Below, piece after piece: positions 43,578 through 54,877 of a stretch of DNA of 64,000 nt. The translations under genes and the position numbers were made by a program. How positions within the stretch are numbered: position 1 is the stretch's first letter; every line of letters begins with the position of its first letter. Source of the stretch: an uncultured Eubacteriales bacterium. GTDB lineage: Bacteria > Bacillota > Clostridia > Christensenellales > Aristaeellaceae. The notes below the pieces were generated by a model. The model was given only the letters and a program-made list of their open reading frames with translations, had not been told where the DNA came from and searched no databases. The stretch spans positions 1 through 64,000 of the forward strand of contig CACWHI010000003.1 in NCBI GenBank assembly GCA_902760595.1, in the 5' to 3' direction.

Positions 43578-45338
43578 TTACTTGGTGGTGCAGTACATGA
43601 AGTACTTGTAGCCCAGCGGGTTCGCGAAGAAGCCCTGCACGTTCTCGGAGATCATGTAGATGTCCGTGTAGTAGTACAGCGGGGTGATGGCGCCGGTGCT
43701 CATCAGCAGGTCCTCGGCGGCGTGCATCATGCCGTAGCGGGCTTCCTTGTCTCCGCAGCTCTTGATGGCGGCGATAGCGGCGTCATAGGTCTCGGCCCAG
43801 GTGCCGTTCTCAACTTTCACATCAACGCCGTAGGGGGTCAGGTCGATGGAGTAGATCTTGGCTTCCGCGTTGGCGCCCTTGCCGAACTGGGAGTCATTGT
43901 TGCCGGAGTTGGAGACCCACATATCCAGGAAGGAGATAGGATCGTTGTAGTCCGCCAGCCAGCCGTTGCGGGCGACGGTGTAGTCGCCGGCCTTACGGGT
44001 GTTCAGGAAAGTGTTCCACTCCTGGTTGGTCAGGTTCATAGTGATGCCGATGCCGGCGAACACGCTCTGCAGATACTCACCGATCAGCTTGTGGCCGTCG
44101 TTGGTGTTGTAGAGGTATTCGATGGTCGGGAAGTTGGTGAACTTGCCGGAGGCTTCGTCATAGGTGTAGTACTTCTTCAGGGTCTCGATGGCGGCGTCCC
44201 AGTTGGCCTCGTAGGCGTCCTCGGACACGTTCCAGTAACCGGCGTATTCGTCAGAAGGACCGGCGACTTCATAGAACTGCTTGGCACCGTCGGCGTCCGT
44301 CAGACCCAGCGCGACGAAGGAGGAGGCGGGCTGCTGGCCGGCCTGGCCGATCTCGGTCACGATGTAGTTGCGGTCGAAGAGCAGGCCCAGAGCAAAGCGG
44401 ATCTCAGCGCGCGCCTTTTCGGCGTCGTCACCGGTCAGCTCGCAGCCTTCGGGCAGGATGTTGGCGTTCACGTTCCAGGACACATAGTAGGTGCCCATCT
44501 GGGAACCGACGAAGAACTCAGTGGGATACTGAACCTTCAGGTTGGCGATCTCAGCGGTGGGGACGTCATCGATCATCACCCAGTCGCCGTTCTGGTAGTT
44601 GGCCAGCATGTTGTTCGCGTCATCGGAGAGGAAGAAGTTGATCTCGTCTACGGTGATTTCGTCAGCCTTGAAGTAGTTGGGGTTCTTGGTCAGGGTGATG
44701 ACGGAGTTGTGCTCCCAGCCGGTCATGGTGTAGGCGCCGTTGCTCACATAGGAGGCAGGATCGGTGGCCCAGGCTTCGTTGGCAACCACGTCCTCACGGA
44801 TGGGCAGGAAGGTGGGGAAGGAGAGCAGTTCGTTCCAGTAGGAAACGTCGTTGTTCAGGGTTACGACCAGGGTCTTGTCGTCGGTGGCTTCGACGGCCAG
44901 ATTGTCCGGATAGCCCTTGACGACTTCGAACATGTAGCCATAGTCAGCGCCCAGCGCGGTAGAAGCGGCGCGCTTCCAGGCGAACTCGAAATCCTTCGCG
45001 GTCAGATCCTTGCCGTCAGACCACTTAACGCCGTCCACCAGAGTGTAGGTGTAGGTGGCGGTGCCGTCCTCATTGATCACGGCGGCGGGCAGATCGGTGG
45101 CGAGGTCAGGCACGATGTTCAGCGCGCCGTTCTCGTCCTTGGCCCACTTGCTCAGACCAGAGAAGAGGTGAATGATCAGGGTGGCGCCATCGACCGCGGA
45201 GTTCAGGGCGGGATCGAGGGTGTCAGGCTCGGAGGCGATGCAGACATTCAGGGACGTCTTGGCAGCTTCCGCATTGGTCACGGCGACGCAGGACAGCATC
45301 ATCATGACAGCCAGCATGAGTGCAAACAGCTTTTTCAT
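43578..45338 (-). CDS. oppA: Peptide ABC transporter substrate-binding protein
   Basis: A 586-residue exported solute-binding protein (SBP family 5) for oligopeptides. Signal peptide at residues 1-23; a Cys after MLS could be a lipobox, but the context (MLSC then AEA) fits it poorly, so anchoring is unclear. SBP_5 features: EPDTLDPAL near the N-terminus, DGVKWSDGKDLTAKDFEFAWKR, LSFPTFLPIREDV, GAYTMTGWEHN, and GWLADYNDPISFLDMW. AGGAGG precedes the ATG. It is last in the opp operon; a small hairpin precedes it. Confidence 0.93.
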   Translation of the reverse strand: MKKLFALMLAVMMMLSCVAVTNAEAAKTSLNVCIASEPDTLDPALNSAVDGATLIIHLFSGLSKWAKDENGALNIVPDLATDLPAAVINEDGTATYTYTLVDGVKWSDGKDLTAKDFEFAWKRAASTALGADYGYMFEVVKGYPDNLAVEATDDKTLVVTLNNDVSYWNELLSFPTFLPIREDVVANEAWATDPASYVSNGAYTMTGWEHNSVITLTKNPNYFKADEITVDEINFFLSDDANNMLANYQNGDWVMIDDVPTAEIANLKVQYPTEFFVGSQMGTYYVSWNVNANILPEGCELTGDDAEKARAEIRFALGLLFDRNYIVTEIGQAGQQPASSFVALGLTDADGAKQFYEVAGPSDEYAGYWNVSEDAYEANWDAAIETLKKYYTYDEASGKFTNFPTIEYLYNTNDGHKLIGEYLQSVFAGIGITMNLTNQEWNTFLNTRKAGDYTVARNGWLADYNDPISFLDMWVSNSGNNDSQFGKGANAEAKIYSIDLTPYGVDVKVENGTWAETYDAAIAAIKSCGDKEARYGMMHAAEDLLMSTGAITPLYYYTDIYMISENVQGFFANPLGYKYFMYCTTK

Positions 45339-45371
45339 GGTTTGTTCCTCCTGTAAAGATTTTTATTCATG

Positions 45372-45388
45372 AATGCGCAAAACGCATT
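45372..45388 (-). other. Intercistronic hairpin oppF-oppA
   Basis: AATGCG/CGCATT stem with a 5-nt loop in the 58-nt gap before oppA. No T tract, so a processing or stability element for the abundant binding-protein message is more likely than a terminator. Confidence 0.4.
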
Positions 45389-45396
45389 GATGAAGC

Positions 45397-46377
45397 TTAG
45401 TTAATCTCCTTCACGCGGTGGCAGGCGACGAAGTGGTCCTTGGAGACCTCTTCGAAGGCCGGCATGCTCTCCGCGCAGGCCGGCGTCGCGAAGCGGCAGC
45501 GGGTGCGGAAGGGGCAGCCGGAGGGCGCGTTCAGTGGGCTGGGAATGTCGCCCGTCAGCACGATGCGCTTATTGGCGCGCGCCGTCTTGGGGTCAGGCAT
45601 GGGCACGGCGCTCAGCAGGGACTGGGAGTAGGGATGCAGCGGATGCTTGTAGATCTCCTCCGCGTCCGCCAGCTCCACCATCTTGCCCAGGTACATGACC
45701 GCGATGCGGTCGGAAATGTGCCGCACCACCAAGAGGTCGTGGGCAATGAACAAGTAGGTCAGGCCCAGCTTGTCCTGCAGGTCGTCGAACATGTTGATGA
45801 CCTGCGCCTGGATGGATACGTCCAGGGCGGAGACGGGCTCGTCGCAGACGATGAACTCGGGGTTGACTGCCAGGGCGCGGGCGATGCCGATGCGCTGGCG
45901 TTGGCCGCCGGAAAACTCATGGGCGTAGCGGGAGGCGTGCTCGCTGTTCAGGCCCACATAGCCCATCAGCTCCAGTACCCGGTCCTCGCGCTCTTTCTTC
46001 GTCTTGTACAGCTTGTGCACATCCAGGGGCTCCGCCACGATGTCGGAGACCGTCATGCGCGGGTTCAGCGAGGAGTAGGGGTCCTGGAAAACCATGGTGG
46101 CCTTGCGGCGGAACTCACGCAGGGACTCCCTGCTCTTGATCTCCTGGCCGTCATAGATCACCTGGCCGCCGGTTGGCGTATACAGGTGCAGGATGCTCCG
46201 GCCCACGGTGGTCTTTCCGCAGCCGGATTCGCCTACCAGGCCCAGGGTCTCGCCTTTGCGGATGCTGAAGGACACATCGTCCACAGCCTTCAGGGGCTTC
46301 GAGCGGAAGAAGCCCATGTTGATGTCAAAGTACTGTTTGAGGTTCCTGACTTCGAGGAGCGTTTTATTTTCAGGCAT
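45397..46377 (-). CDS. oppF: Peptide ABC transporter ATPase OppF
   Basis: A 326-residue ATPase of the oligopeptide importer. Walker [10 protein letters not shown], signature [15 protein letters not shown], Walker [13 protein letters not shown]. The C-terminal oligopeptide/dipeptide extension contains [15 protein letters not shown], a Cys motif typical for OppD/F. It overlaps oppD by 8 nt. It pairs with OppD as the ATP-driven motor under the OppBC channel. Confidence 0.95.
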   Translation of the reverse strand: MPENKTLLEVRNLKQYFDINMGFFRSKPLKAVDDVSFSIRKGETLGLVGESGCGKTTVGRSILHLYTPTGGQVIYDGQEIKSRESLREFRRKATMVFQDPYSSLNPRMTVSDIVAEPLDVHKLYKTKKEREDRVLELMGYVGLNSEHASRYAHEFSGGQRQRIGIARALAVNPEFIVCDEPVSALDVSIQAQVINMFDDLQDKLGLTYLFIAHDLLVVRHISDRIAVMYLGKMVELADAEEIYKHPLHPYSQSLLSAVPMPDPKTARANKRIVLTGDIPSPLNAPSGCPFRTRCRFATPACAESMPAFEEVSKDHFVACHRVKEIN

Positions 46378-47383
46378 GGTCAGCGCTCCTTTCCAGAGTG
46401 ATGTTTCCCGCTTCGACGCCGTCCTTGATGTTCATCCAGCAGCGGCTGATCTGTTCGTCGTTCATGCGCATTTCTTCCGGACGCTCGCTCAGGCAGATCT
46501 TCATGGCATGATCGCAGCGCGGGGCAAAGGGGCAGCCCTTGGGCATGTTCAGCAGGTCGATGGGGGTGCCGGTGATGGGCTGCAGGCGCTGGCCGTTGTT
46601 CTCATCCCGGGGGATGGAGCGCAGCAGGCCCTTGGTGTACTCATGATGCGGATGGTAGAAGATGGCGTCTGCCGTGCCGCGCTCGCAGATGCCGCCCGCG
46701 TACATGACGATGATTTCGTCGCACATCTGGGCGACCACGCCCAGGTCGTGGGTGATCATGATGATGGCCATGCCCAGCTTCTTCTGCAGGTCCTGCATCA
46801 GCTCCAGGATCTGGGCCTGAATGGTCACGTCCAGGGCGGTAGTGGGCTCGTCGGCGATCAGGATGTCCGGCTCGCAGGCCAGCGCCATGGCGATCATGAT
46901 GCGCTGCCGCATGCCGCCGGAGAGCTCGTAGGGGTACTGCTTCAGGCGCTTTTCAGGCTCGTTGACGCCCACCAGCTGGAGCATTTCCAGGGCGCGGTCC
47001 CGGGCCTGCTTCCGGTTGCGGTCCGTGTGCAGGGTGATGGCCTCGATCAGCTGATGCCCCACGGTGTAGGTGGGATTCAGGGAGGTCATGGGATCCTGGA
47101 AAATGATGGAGATCTTGTTGCCGCGCATGTGGCGCAGGGTGCGCTCGTCGGCGCCCACCAGCTCCTGGCCGTCCAGCTTCACGCTGCCGCCCACGATTTT
47201 ACCGGTGGGGGCCAGGATCTGCATGATCGAATAGGCCGTCACGGACTTGCCGGAGCCGGATTCGCCCACGATGCCCAGCACCTTGCCGTGGTCCAGGTTG
47301 AAGGATACCCCGTCCACCGCTTTGACCTCGCCTGCGTCCGTAAAGAAGGAGGTGCGCAGGTCTTTGACTTCCAATAGTGACAT
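46370..47383 (-). CDS. oppD: Peptide ABC transporter ATPase OppD
   Basis: A 337-residue ATPase. Walker [10 protein letters not shown], signature [15 protein letters not shown], Walker [13 protein letters not shown] and the C-terminal [15 protein letters not shown] extension, characteristic of OppD. It is followed by oppF with overlapping ends and preceded by oppC after 31 nt. Confidence 0.95.
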   Translation of the reverse strand: MSLLEVKDLRTSFFTDAGEVKAVDGVSFNLDHGKVLGIVGESGSGKSVTAYSIMQILAPTGKIVGGSVKLDGQELVGADERTLRHMRGNKISIIFQDPMTSLNPTYTVGHQLIEAITLHTDRNRKQARDRALEMLQLVGVNEPEKRLKQYPYELSGGMRQRIMIAMALACEPDILIADEPTTALDVTIQAQILELMQDLQKKLGMAIIMITHDLGVVAQMCDEIIVMYAGGICERGTADAIFYHPHHEYTKGLLRSIPRDENNGQRLQPITGTPIDLLNMPKGCPFAPRCDHAMKICLSERPEEMRMNDEQISRCWMNIKDGVEAGNITLERSADHA

Positions 47384-47414
47384 ATCCTGTAATAACCTTT
47401 CAGTGTCTGTGCGC

Positions 47415-48473
47415 TCAGGCGTTGAGCTTGGGGTCGAAGGCGTCGCGCAGGCCGTCGCCGAACAGGTTCAGCGACAGCACGATCAGGCAGATGACCACCG
47501 CGGGGATGACCAGGCGGTAGGTGTAGGACGTGATGCCGTTCAGCGCGTCGGAGGCCAGGGAGCCCAGGGAGGGCATGGGGGCGTTGACGCCCAGGCCCAG
47601 GAAGGAGAGAAAGCTCTCCGTGAAGATCGCATTGGGGATCTGCAGAGCCGTGGAGATGATGATGACGGAGATGCAGTTGGGCAGCAGGTGCTTTTTGATG
47701 ATCCAGCTGCCGCTGGCGCCCGTGGCCTGGGCAGACAGCACGTATTCCTGCTCGCGCAGGGACAGAATCTGGCCGCGGATCAGGCGGGCCATGCTGACCC
47801 AGTACAGCAGGCCGAAGACGATGAACATGGAGATCACGTTGGAGCCGATTTTGGCGAAGATGGTGCCCTCCACGTTGAGGGTGCGGCCCAGCACGACCGA
47901 CAGCAGGATGATGACCAGCATATCCGGCAGGGAGTAGATCATATCCACGATGCGCATGATGATGATATCCACCTTGCCGCCGAAATAGCCGGCGATGGAG
48001 CCGATGGTCATGCCGATGATCAGCACGATGATGCTGGCGAAGAAGCCCACAGCCAGAGAGATGCGGGTGCCGTAGACCACGCGGATGAAATAATCGCGGC
48101 CGTGGGAGTCGGTGCCGAAAATGTGGGGGAAGACCTTCTCGCCCGCTGCGATGCGCTTGAGCTCCGTCTTTCCGTAGGTGAAGGGCTGCAGGTTGTTAAA
48201 GGAGCTGTCCGCCGGCTTGCCGGGGCGGACGCCCAGCATGGCGTCGTAGGAGTAGGGCCAGAAAAGGGGCAGCAGGATGGAGGACAGGGTCACCACGATG
48301 ATGATGATCAGGCTGGCCGTGGCCACCTTGTTCTTCATGAGGCGCTTGCAGCCGTCCTTGAAAAAGGTGCTGGAGGGGCGCATCTGGGAGATGTATTCCT
48401 TTTCGGCCTCCGTGGCTGGACGGAAAGCGTCCGGGTTCAGGTGCATGCTGAAGGGCTTGTTGGCATTAAACAT
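47415..48473 (-). CDS. oppC: Peptide ABC transporter permease OppC
   Basis: A 352-residue membrane permease: an N-terminal cytoplasmic segment and OppC_N region, a first helix (about 53-75), a periplasmic-type loop with HIFGTDSHGRDYFIRVVYGTRISL, then five helices with the permease EAA loop (AQATGASGSWIIKKHLLPN). It forms the channel with OppB. The stop of oppB lies 18 nt upstream. Confidence 0.94.
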   Translation of the reverse strand: MFNANKPFSMHLNPDAFRPATEAEKEYISQMRPSSTFFKDGCKRLMKNKVATASLIIIIVVTLSSILLPLFWPYSYDAMLGVRPGKPADSSFNNLQPFTYGKTELKRIAAGEKVFPHIFGTDSHGRDYFIRVVYGTRISLAVGFFASIIVLIIGMTIGSIAGYFGGKVDIIIMRIVDMIYSLPDMLVIILLSVVLGRTLNVEGTIFAKIGSNVISMFIVFGLLYWVSMARLIRGQILSLREQEYVLSAQATGASGSWIIKKHLLPNCISVIIISTALQIPNAIFTESFLSFLGLGVNAPMPSLGSLASDALNGITSYTYRLVIPAVVICLIVLSLNLFGDGLRDAFDPKLNA

Positions 48474-48491
48474 GTTCGCTTCCCGCCTCCT

Positions 48492-49421
<930 letters not shown>

Positions 49422-49502
49422 GAAAGATCCTCTATCTTTGAGCCGCACATGACGGCAAATTCAATACGACAGAACAATATTATTGCTCCGCCAGACAGGG
49501 TT

Positions 49503-49530
49503 ATTATACGCGAATCAGTTTGAGATGCAA
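49503..49530 (-). promoter_or_regulatory. Promoter of the opp operon
   Basis: Minus strand TTGCAT (49525-49530), 16-nt spacer, TATAAT (49503-49508), about 82 nt before oppB. Confidence 0.65.
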
Positions 49531-49624
49531 TTAAAATACGATTTTTATACAAATAAAGAACATTGATACAAGAGACGTGTTGAGAAAAAAACGCCAATTA
49601 AATGGACAAAGAGAAGCGGTTTTG

Positions 49625-50176
49625 TCACGCCTGAGGACCTTGTTGATGCTCTCCCGTTCCCTTTTCCTCCGCCTCGAGCCGCTCCAGCACTTGCCGCAGG
49701 TCGTCCATCGTCACGCCCGGGGGAAGCTGGATATCGGAGGGGGTCTCTTTATCGGCTGTTGCCGCCCGTTCCTTCCGGGTCCGTGTCAGCGCGCGCAGCC
49801 AGAGGATCCCATCGATCACGATCACGGTGATATTGATCGTGAGGACCGTGTAGCGCTCCAGGTCAAAGCGGGTGGCGGCGTTCCCGCTCAGCCAGAAGAA
49901 ATACCAGCATCCGCTGAGCAAAAGCGGCAGGAAGCTCACGAAGGGCCCCGGCGCCTTCCTGCCCCAGTGCCGGGCCGAGGCGCGCGCCAGCACCGCCACG
50001 GTCAGCAGGATCGCCGCCAGCCCGAACGGGCCGACGTAGCCCAGCAGCGCGCCCGGAGGCCCGAACGCCCTGTCGCACGCGCGCACAAAGCTTTCCACGT
50101 AAAAGGGCATATAGCCGTACGGATATCTCTCCAGCGCCTGCGGCAGCCAGGAAAGGAGCTTCAGCACATCGTTCAT
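49625..50176 (-). CDS. Membrane protein of unknown function
   Basis: A 183-residue protein with an amphipathic N-terminus, three or four hydrophobic helices (about 37-60, 68-90 and 103-125) and a charged C-terminal tail (residues ~130-183) ending in a predicted short coiled region (MDDLRQVLERLEAEEK). Family not recognised. The start is the ATG after GAGGAGG; the frame extends upstream past the ribosome site without support. It is divergent from the hybrid histidine kinase gene. Confidence 0.75.
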   Translation of the reverse strand: MNDVLKLLSWLPQALERYPYGYMPFYVESFVRACDRAFGPPGALLGYVGPFGLAAILLTVAVLARASARHWGRKAPGPFVSFLPLLLSGCWYFFWLSGNAATRFDLERYTVLTINITVIVIDGILWLRALTRTRKERAATADKETPSDIQLPPGVTMDDLRQVLERLEAEEKGTGEHQQGPQA

Positions 50177-50256
50177 ATATGATCCCTCCTCGCTTGATCC
50201 CACAGGGGGATTATACCAGATAGGGCACGGTCTGAAAAGGGAGTTTTGTTTTTTCC

Positions 50257-50285
50257 TTGATAATATCCCGATTTCCGTATATAAT
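50257..50285 (+). promoter_or_regulatory. Promoter of hybrid histidine kinase gene
   Basis: TTGATA (50257-50262), 17-nt spacer, TATAAT (50280-50285), giving a leader of about 90 nt. Confidence 0.8.
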
Positions 50286-50384
50286 GGACAGGTGGAAATA
50301 CCGCACATCTGAATCGGGAAGAACCGCGCGGATACGCGTGGGACGGGATAGAAACAAGTCCGGAAACGCTGGAGGCAGGATGTC

Positions 50385-53300
50385 ATGAAGGGCAGGAACA
50401 ATCATACGGTCATCGTCGCCGCCGTCGGCGGCGTGGTCGTGATGCTGATCCTCGTGCTGGGGACGATGTGGATGGGCCAGATCGCGAGGCGGGACACGGA
50501 AAACGCGGTGCGCTCCGTCTCCCTGCTCTACCTGGACGAGCTGGCCGGCCGCCGCGAGCAGGTGGTCACGGAAAACCTGCAGGACCGCATCGCCGACATG
50601 CAGACCGCCCTGGAGCTGATGACCGACGACGACCTGAAGGACACCGCGTCGCGGCAGGCCTACCAGTCCAAGATGAAGCGCCTGTTCAACCTGGAGCGCT
50701 TCGCGTTCGTGGATGAGGACGGCCTGATCTACACCTCCACCGGCACCGAGCGGGATATCGGGCAGTACGGGTTCGATCACCGCAGCCTCTCCGGCCCGGA
50801 GATCTCCATCAAAAACCTGGAAACGGCGGACAAGCGTGTGGTCATCGCTCAGCCTGTCGCCCGGCAGTTCGAGGGCCGGAGGCTGACGGTGTGCTTCATG
50901 GAGATCGACATGCGGGAGATGCTCTCCGGCGTGTCCATGCAGGCGCAGGAGGGCGGCGCGACCTTCTGCAATATCTATACCAGCGGCGGCGTGGCCCTGA
51001 GCAACACGGTGCTCGGCGGCCTCGCGGTGGAGGATAACCTGCTTTCCGCCATGCGCAACGCGGTCTTTGAGCCCGGCTACTCCTACGACAGCTTCCAGGA
51101 CGATTTCCGCCAGCTCCGGCGCGGCGTGGTCTCCTTTGAGTACAACGGCATCCGCGAGACGCTCTCCTACGTGCCTGTGGATGGTACGGACTGGCTGCTG
51201 ACCTACCTGATCCGCGAAAGCGTGATCAGCGACCAGATCAGCGGCATTTCGGACGGCATCATCCGCCGCAGCATATTCCAGTCCATCCTGACGGTGCTGG
51301 CGCTGGTGGGCGTCTTCGTTTTCCTGTTCATCCAGATGCGCAAAAACGCGCAGCTGCGGCTGGAGCGGGAGACCGCGGATACCGAGAACCGCGTCCGCCA
51401 GCAGGCGCTGGAGCAGCGCCTCGCCCTCCAGGAGAAGATCATCGAGGAGGAGAAGCACCGCACCCAGCAGGATCAGATGATCACCGCCATGGCCTCCGAC
51501 TACCGCACGGTGTACCACGTGGATCTGGAAAGCGACGAGGCCATGTGCTACCGCGCCGACCCGGACGACCACGTCCAGACGCCGGTGGGCGTTTCCTTCC
51601 GCTTCCATGAGCGCTTCTCCTGGTACGCCGAGCACTGCGTGGATGAAAAGTACCGCGAGGGCTTCCTGAAATTCATCGATCCGGATTTCCTGCGCCGGGA
51701 GCTTTCCCGGGAGAAGATCGCGGTGTACCGCTATCTGGCGCACCGGGATGGAAAGGAATACTATGAAATGATCCGCGCGGCGGATGTGCAGCACGCGGCG
51801 GACCGCGGCGACGGTAATGTCAGCGCCGTGGGCCTGGGCCTGACCATCATCGACGCGGAAATGCGGCAGACTCTGATGCAGCAGCAGGCCCTGCGTGAGG
51901 CGCTGGGCGCCGCGGAGCAGGCCAGCAAGGCGAAAACGGCTTTTCTTTCCAACATGAGCCACGAGATCCGCACCCCCATGAACGCGATCATTGGCCTGGA
52001 CAATATCGCCCTGGCGGACGAGTCGATTTCGCCGGCTACGCGCGAGCAGCTGGAAAAGATCGGCACCTCCGCCCGCCACCTGCTGAGCATTATCAACGAT
52101 ATCCTCGACATGAGCCGCATCGAGTCCGGCAAGATGGTCCTGAAGAGCGAGGAGTTCTCCTTCGGCAAGATGCTCTCCCAGGTCAATACCATTATCAGCG
52201 GGCAGTGCCGGGACAAGGGCCTCCACTACGAGTGCCGCTTGAAGGGCCCGGTGGCGGATTACTATATCGGCGACGATATGAAGCTGCGCCAGGTGATGAT
52301 CAACATCCTGGGCAACGCCGTCAAGTTCACCCCGGAGGGCGGCAGCGTGACGCTGGAGGTGGAGGAAACGGCCCGCTACGGCGGGAAATCCACCCTACGG
52401 TTCACGTTTAGCGATACGGGCATCGGCATGAGCCCGGAATTCCTGCCGAAGATCTTCGAGGCCTTCACCCAGGAAGATACCACCGCCACCAACCGCTTCG
52501 GCAGCACCGGCCTGGGCCTGCCGATCACCAAGAGCATCGTGGAGATGATGAACGGCAATATCTCCGTAGAGAGCGAGAAGGGCAAGGGCACCGTATTCAC
52601 CGTCGTGGTGACGCTCCTGGATTCCGACCGCGTGAAGGACGCGGACAGCGGAAACGGCCTCCGTCCGGAGGAGCTGTGCGTGCTGGTGATCGACGACGAC
52701 CCGATCGCCTGCGAGCACGCGCAGGTAGTGCTGGGCCAGGTGGGCGTCAGCTGCGAGAAGGCCCTCTCCGGCGAGGAAGGCCTGGAGATGGTGCGCCTGC
52801 GCTGCGCCCGACAGGAGCCTTATAACCTGATCCTGGTGGACTGGAAAATGCCGGACATGGACGGTGTGGAGACCACCCGCCGCATCCGCGCCGTCGTGGG
52901 CCATGACACGCCCGTCATCATCCTGACCTCCTACAGCTGGGACGAGATCGAGCAGGAGGCGAAGGCCGCCGGCGTGGACACCTTCGTGGCCAAGCCGCTG
53001 TTTGCCGGCACTGTGATGGACGAGTTCCGCGAGGCCTTCAGCAAAAAGAACGCGAAGCTGCTGCACGAGACTGCAGACCTGGCCGGCCGGCGCGTGCTGC
53101 TGGCCGAGGACGTGGACGTCAACGCGGAGATCATGACCATGGTGCTGTCCATGCGCGATATGGAGGTGGACCATGCGGAAAACGGCCGCATCGCCGTGGA
53201 AAAGTTCGCCGCGAGGGAGCCGGGCTATTACGCCGCCGTGCTTATGGACATGCGCATGCCCGAAATGGACGGCCTGGAAGCCACCCGCCGCATCCGCGCC

Positions 53301-53465
53301 ATGGACCGCCCGGACGCTAAGACCATTCCGATCATCGCGCTGACCGCCAACGCCTTTGACGAGGACGTGCAGCGCAGCATGCAGGCCGGCCTGAACGCGC
53401 ACCTGAGCAAGCCCGTGGAGCCGGAGGTGCTGTTCCGGACGCTCGAAGGCTTTTTGGCGCGCTGA
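50385..53465 (+). CDS. Membrane hybrid sensor histidine kinase with two receiver domains
   Basis: A 1026-residue sensor kinase. A membrane helix (about 8-29) is followed by an extracellular Cache-like sensor (about 35-300), a second helix (about 303-325), a coiled linker, a PAS-like region (about 365-490) and the kinase core: HisKA FLSNMSHEIRTPMNAI (phospho-His H526) and HATPase with ILGNAVKFTPEGG, FSDTGIGMS and GSTGLGLPI. Two receivers follow, with phospho-acceptor D819 (LVDWKMPDMDG) and D955 (LMDMRMPEMDG). There is no HPt domain or separate output gene beside it. It is probably monocistronic. Confidence 0.93.
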   Translation: MKGRNNHTVIVAAVGGVVVMLILVLGTMWMGQIARRDTENAVRSVSLLYLDELAGRREQVVTENLQDRIADMQTALELMTDDDLKDTASRQAYQSKMKRLFNLERFAFVDEDGLIYTSTGTERDIGQYGFDHRSLSGPEISIKNLETADKRVVIAQPVARQFEGRRLTVCFMEIDMREMLSGVSMQAQEGGATFCNIYTSGGVALSNTVLGGLAVEDNLLSAMRNAVFEPGYSYDSFQDDFRQLRRGVVSFEYNGIRETLSYVPVDGTDWLLTYLIRESVISDQISGISDGIIRRSIFQSILTVLALVGVFVFLFIQMRKNAQLRLERETADTENRVRQQALEQRLALQEKIIEEEKHRTQQDQMITAMASDYRTVYHVDLESDEAMCYRADPDDHVQTPVGVSFRFHERFSWYAEHCVDEKYREGFLKFIDPDFLRRELSREKIAVYRYLAHRDGKEYYEMIRAADVQHAADRGDGNVSAVGLGLTIIDAEMRQTLMQQQALREALGAAEQASKAKTAFLSNMSHEIRTPMNAIIGLDNIALADESISPATREQLEKIGTSARHLLSIINDILDMSRIESGKMVLKSEEFSFGKMLSQVNTIISGQCRDKGLHYECRLKGPVADYYIGDDMKLRQVMINILGNAVKFTPEGGSVTLEVEETARYGGKSTLRFTFSDTGIGMSPEFLPKIFEAFTQEDTTATNRFGSTGLGLPITKSIVEMMNGNISVESEKGKGTVFTVVVTLLDSDRVKDADSGNGLRPEELCVLVIDDDPIACEHAQVVLGQVGVSCEKALSGEEGLEMVRLRCARQEPYNLILVDWKMPDMDGVETTRRIRAVVGHDTPVIILTSYSWDEIEQEAKAAGVDTFVAKPLFAGTVMDEFREAFSKKNAKLLHETADLAGRRVLLAEDVDVNAEIMTMVLSMRDMEVDHAENGRIAVEKFAAREPGYYAAVLMDMRMPEMDGLEATRRIRAMDRPDAKTIPIIALTANAFDEDVQRSMQAGLNAHLSKPVEPEVLFRTLEGFLAR

Positions 53466-53483
53466 TTTGTCTGAAAATTGTTG

Positions 53484-53512
53484 TGGACAATTCCGGATGA
53501 CTGTGCTATAAT
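53484..53512 (+). promoter_or_regulatory. rpmE promoter
   Basis: TGGACA (53484-53489), 17-nt spacer, TATAAT (53507-53512). Confidence 0.7.
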
Positions 53513-53579
53513 CGCTTTTGCGGCTCATAGAGTGCCAGTTTATGAATCCGCTATCGACCTATGAAAGAGGTGAAATGGC

Positions 53580-53777
53580 ATGAAAGAAAAGATCCACCCG
53601 AAGTACAACAAGTGCATCGTCCGCTGCGTGTGCGGTGCCACCTTCGAGACCGGTTCCACCAAGCCGGAGCTGCGTGTCGAAATTTGCTCCAAGTGTCATC
53701 CTTTCTACACCGGCAAGCAGAAGCTGGTGGATACCGGCGGACGCGTCGATCGCTTCAAGAAGCGTTTTGGCATCTGA
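53580..53777 (+). CDS. rpmE: 50S ribosomal protein bL31, zinc-binding (C+) form
   Basis: A 65-residue ribosomal protein. Cys residues at KCIVRCVCG and [11 protein letters not shown] form the zinc site that marks the C+ paralogue. The ATG follows GAAAGAGGTGAAATGGC. It starts the conserved rpmE-DUF1385-prmC cluster. Confidence 0.96.
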   Translation: MKEKIHPKYNKCIVRCVCGATFETGSTKPELRVEICSKCHPFYTGKQKLVDTGGRVDRFKKRFGI

Positions 53778-53878
53778 GCAAATATTTGAGAAGTCGGCAG
53801 TGCGCCCGGCTTCTTTTTCGATTAAAGCAGATTGTGTCATATATGGGACGCAATTGTGGTAAAAGGGGGCTAACTGTG

Positions 53879-54877
53879 ATGGCTGAAGAAAAAAGACCGG
53901 TGGATATCGGCGGACAGGCTGTGCTGGAGGGCGTGATGATGAAGGGCCCGGAGGCGATCGCCATTGCCGTCCGGCGCGACAACGGGGATATCGTCGTCAG
54001 CCGCGAGACGTACGAACCGCTCAGCAAAAAGCACCCGTGGATGGGTAAGCCGTTCATCCGCGGCGCGGTCAGCTTTATCACCATGCTCGGCCAGGGCATG
54101 AAGGTGCTGGATAAGTCCTCCCAGATGCTGGGCGTGACAGAAGAAGAGCCCACGAAGTTTGAAAAATGGCTGGCCGCCAAGCTGGGCAAGGGCGTGGACA
54201 AGGTGGTCATGGGCGTGGCGATGGTGCTGGCCGTGGCGCTGTCCCTGGGCCTGTTCGTGCTGCTGCCCAACGTACCCACCCGCCTGCTGACGGAGGCGGG
54301 CTGGTCGCCGCTGGGCGTGAACCTGATGAGCGGCCTCATCCGCACGGTGCTGCTGATCGCCTATATCTGGGCGGTGGGCAAGGTGCCGGATATGCGCCGT
54401 ACCTTCCAGTATCACGGCTCGGAGCACAAGACGGTGTACTGCCATGAGGCGGGGCTGCCCCTGACGCCCGCCAACGCGCAAAAGTTCTCCACCCTGCATC
54501 CGCGCTGCGGCACCAGCTTTATCCTGATCACCTTCATCCTGTCCATCATCCTGTACACCACCATCGACTATATCATCCTGGCGCTGACCGGCTTCAACCT
54601 TTCCTCCAACTACCTGGTGAAGGTGCTGAGCCGCATCCTGCTGCTGCCCCTGGTCACCGGCGTCAGCTATGAAGCGCTCAAGGGTCTGGCGCATTCGGAA
54701 ACGAAGGTGTGCCGCATGCTCCGCTGGCCGGGCCTGCAGCTGCAGCGCCTGACCACCCGCCAGCCCACCGACGAGATGTGCGAGGTGGCCATCGCCTCCA
54801 TGAACGCCGCGCTGAACGGCCTGCCGGAGGGGACGAAGACGCCCGAGGGCTGGGTGATCCTGCCCAAGGCCGCATGA
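53879..54877 (+). CDS. DUF1385 family membrane protein (YqhQ-like)
   Basis: A 332-residue protein of the DUF1385/YqhQ family. The N-terminus DIGGQAVLEGVMMKGPEAIAIAVR and the His/Cys-rich core FQYHGSEHKTVYCHEAGLPLT followed by LHPRCGTSF are hallmark motifs. About four hydrophobic segments lie around residues 110-130, 150-170, 215-240 and 255-275. Its role is unresolved; the gene commonly neighbours rpmE and prmC. The ATG follows AAAAGGGGG; the stop overlaps the prmC start by 4 nt (ATGA). Confidence 0.9.
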   Translation: MAEEKRPVDIGGQAVLEGVMMKGPEAIAIAVRRDNGDIVVSRETYEPLSKKHPWMGKPFIRGAVSFITMLGQGMKVLDKSSQMLGVTEEEPTKFEKWLAAKLGKGVDKVVMGVAMVLAVALSLGLFVLLPNVPTRLLTEAGWSPLGVNLMSGLIRTVLLIAYIWAVGKVPDMRRTFQYHGSEHKTVYCHEAGLPLTPANAQKFSTLHPRCGTSFILITFILSIILYTTIDYIILALTGFNLSSNYLVKVLSRILLLPLVTGVSYEALKGLAHSETKVCRMLRWPGLQLQRLTTRQPTDEMCEVAIASMNAALNGLPEGTKTPEGWVILPKAA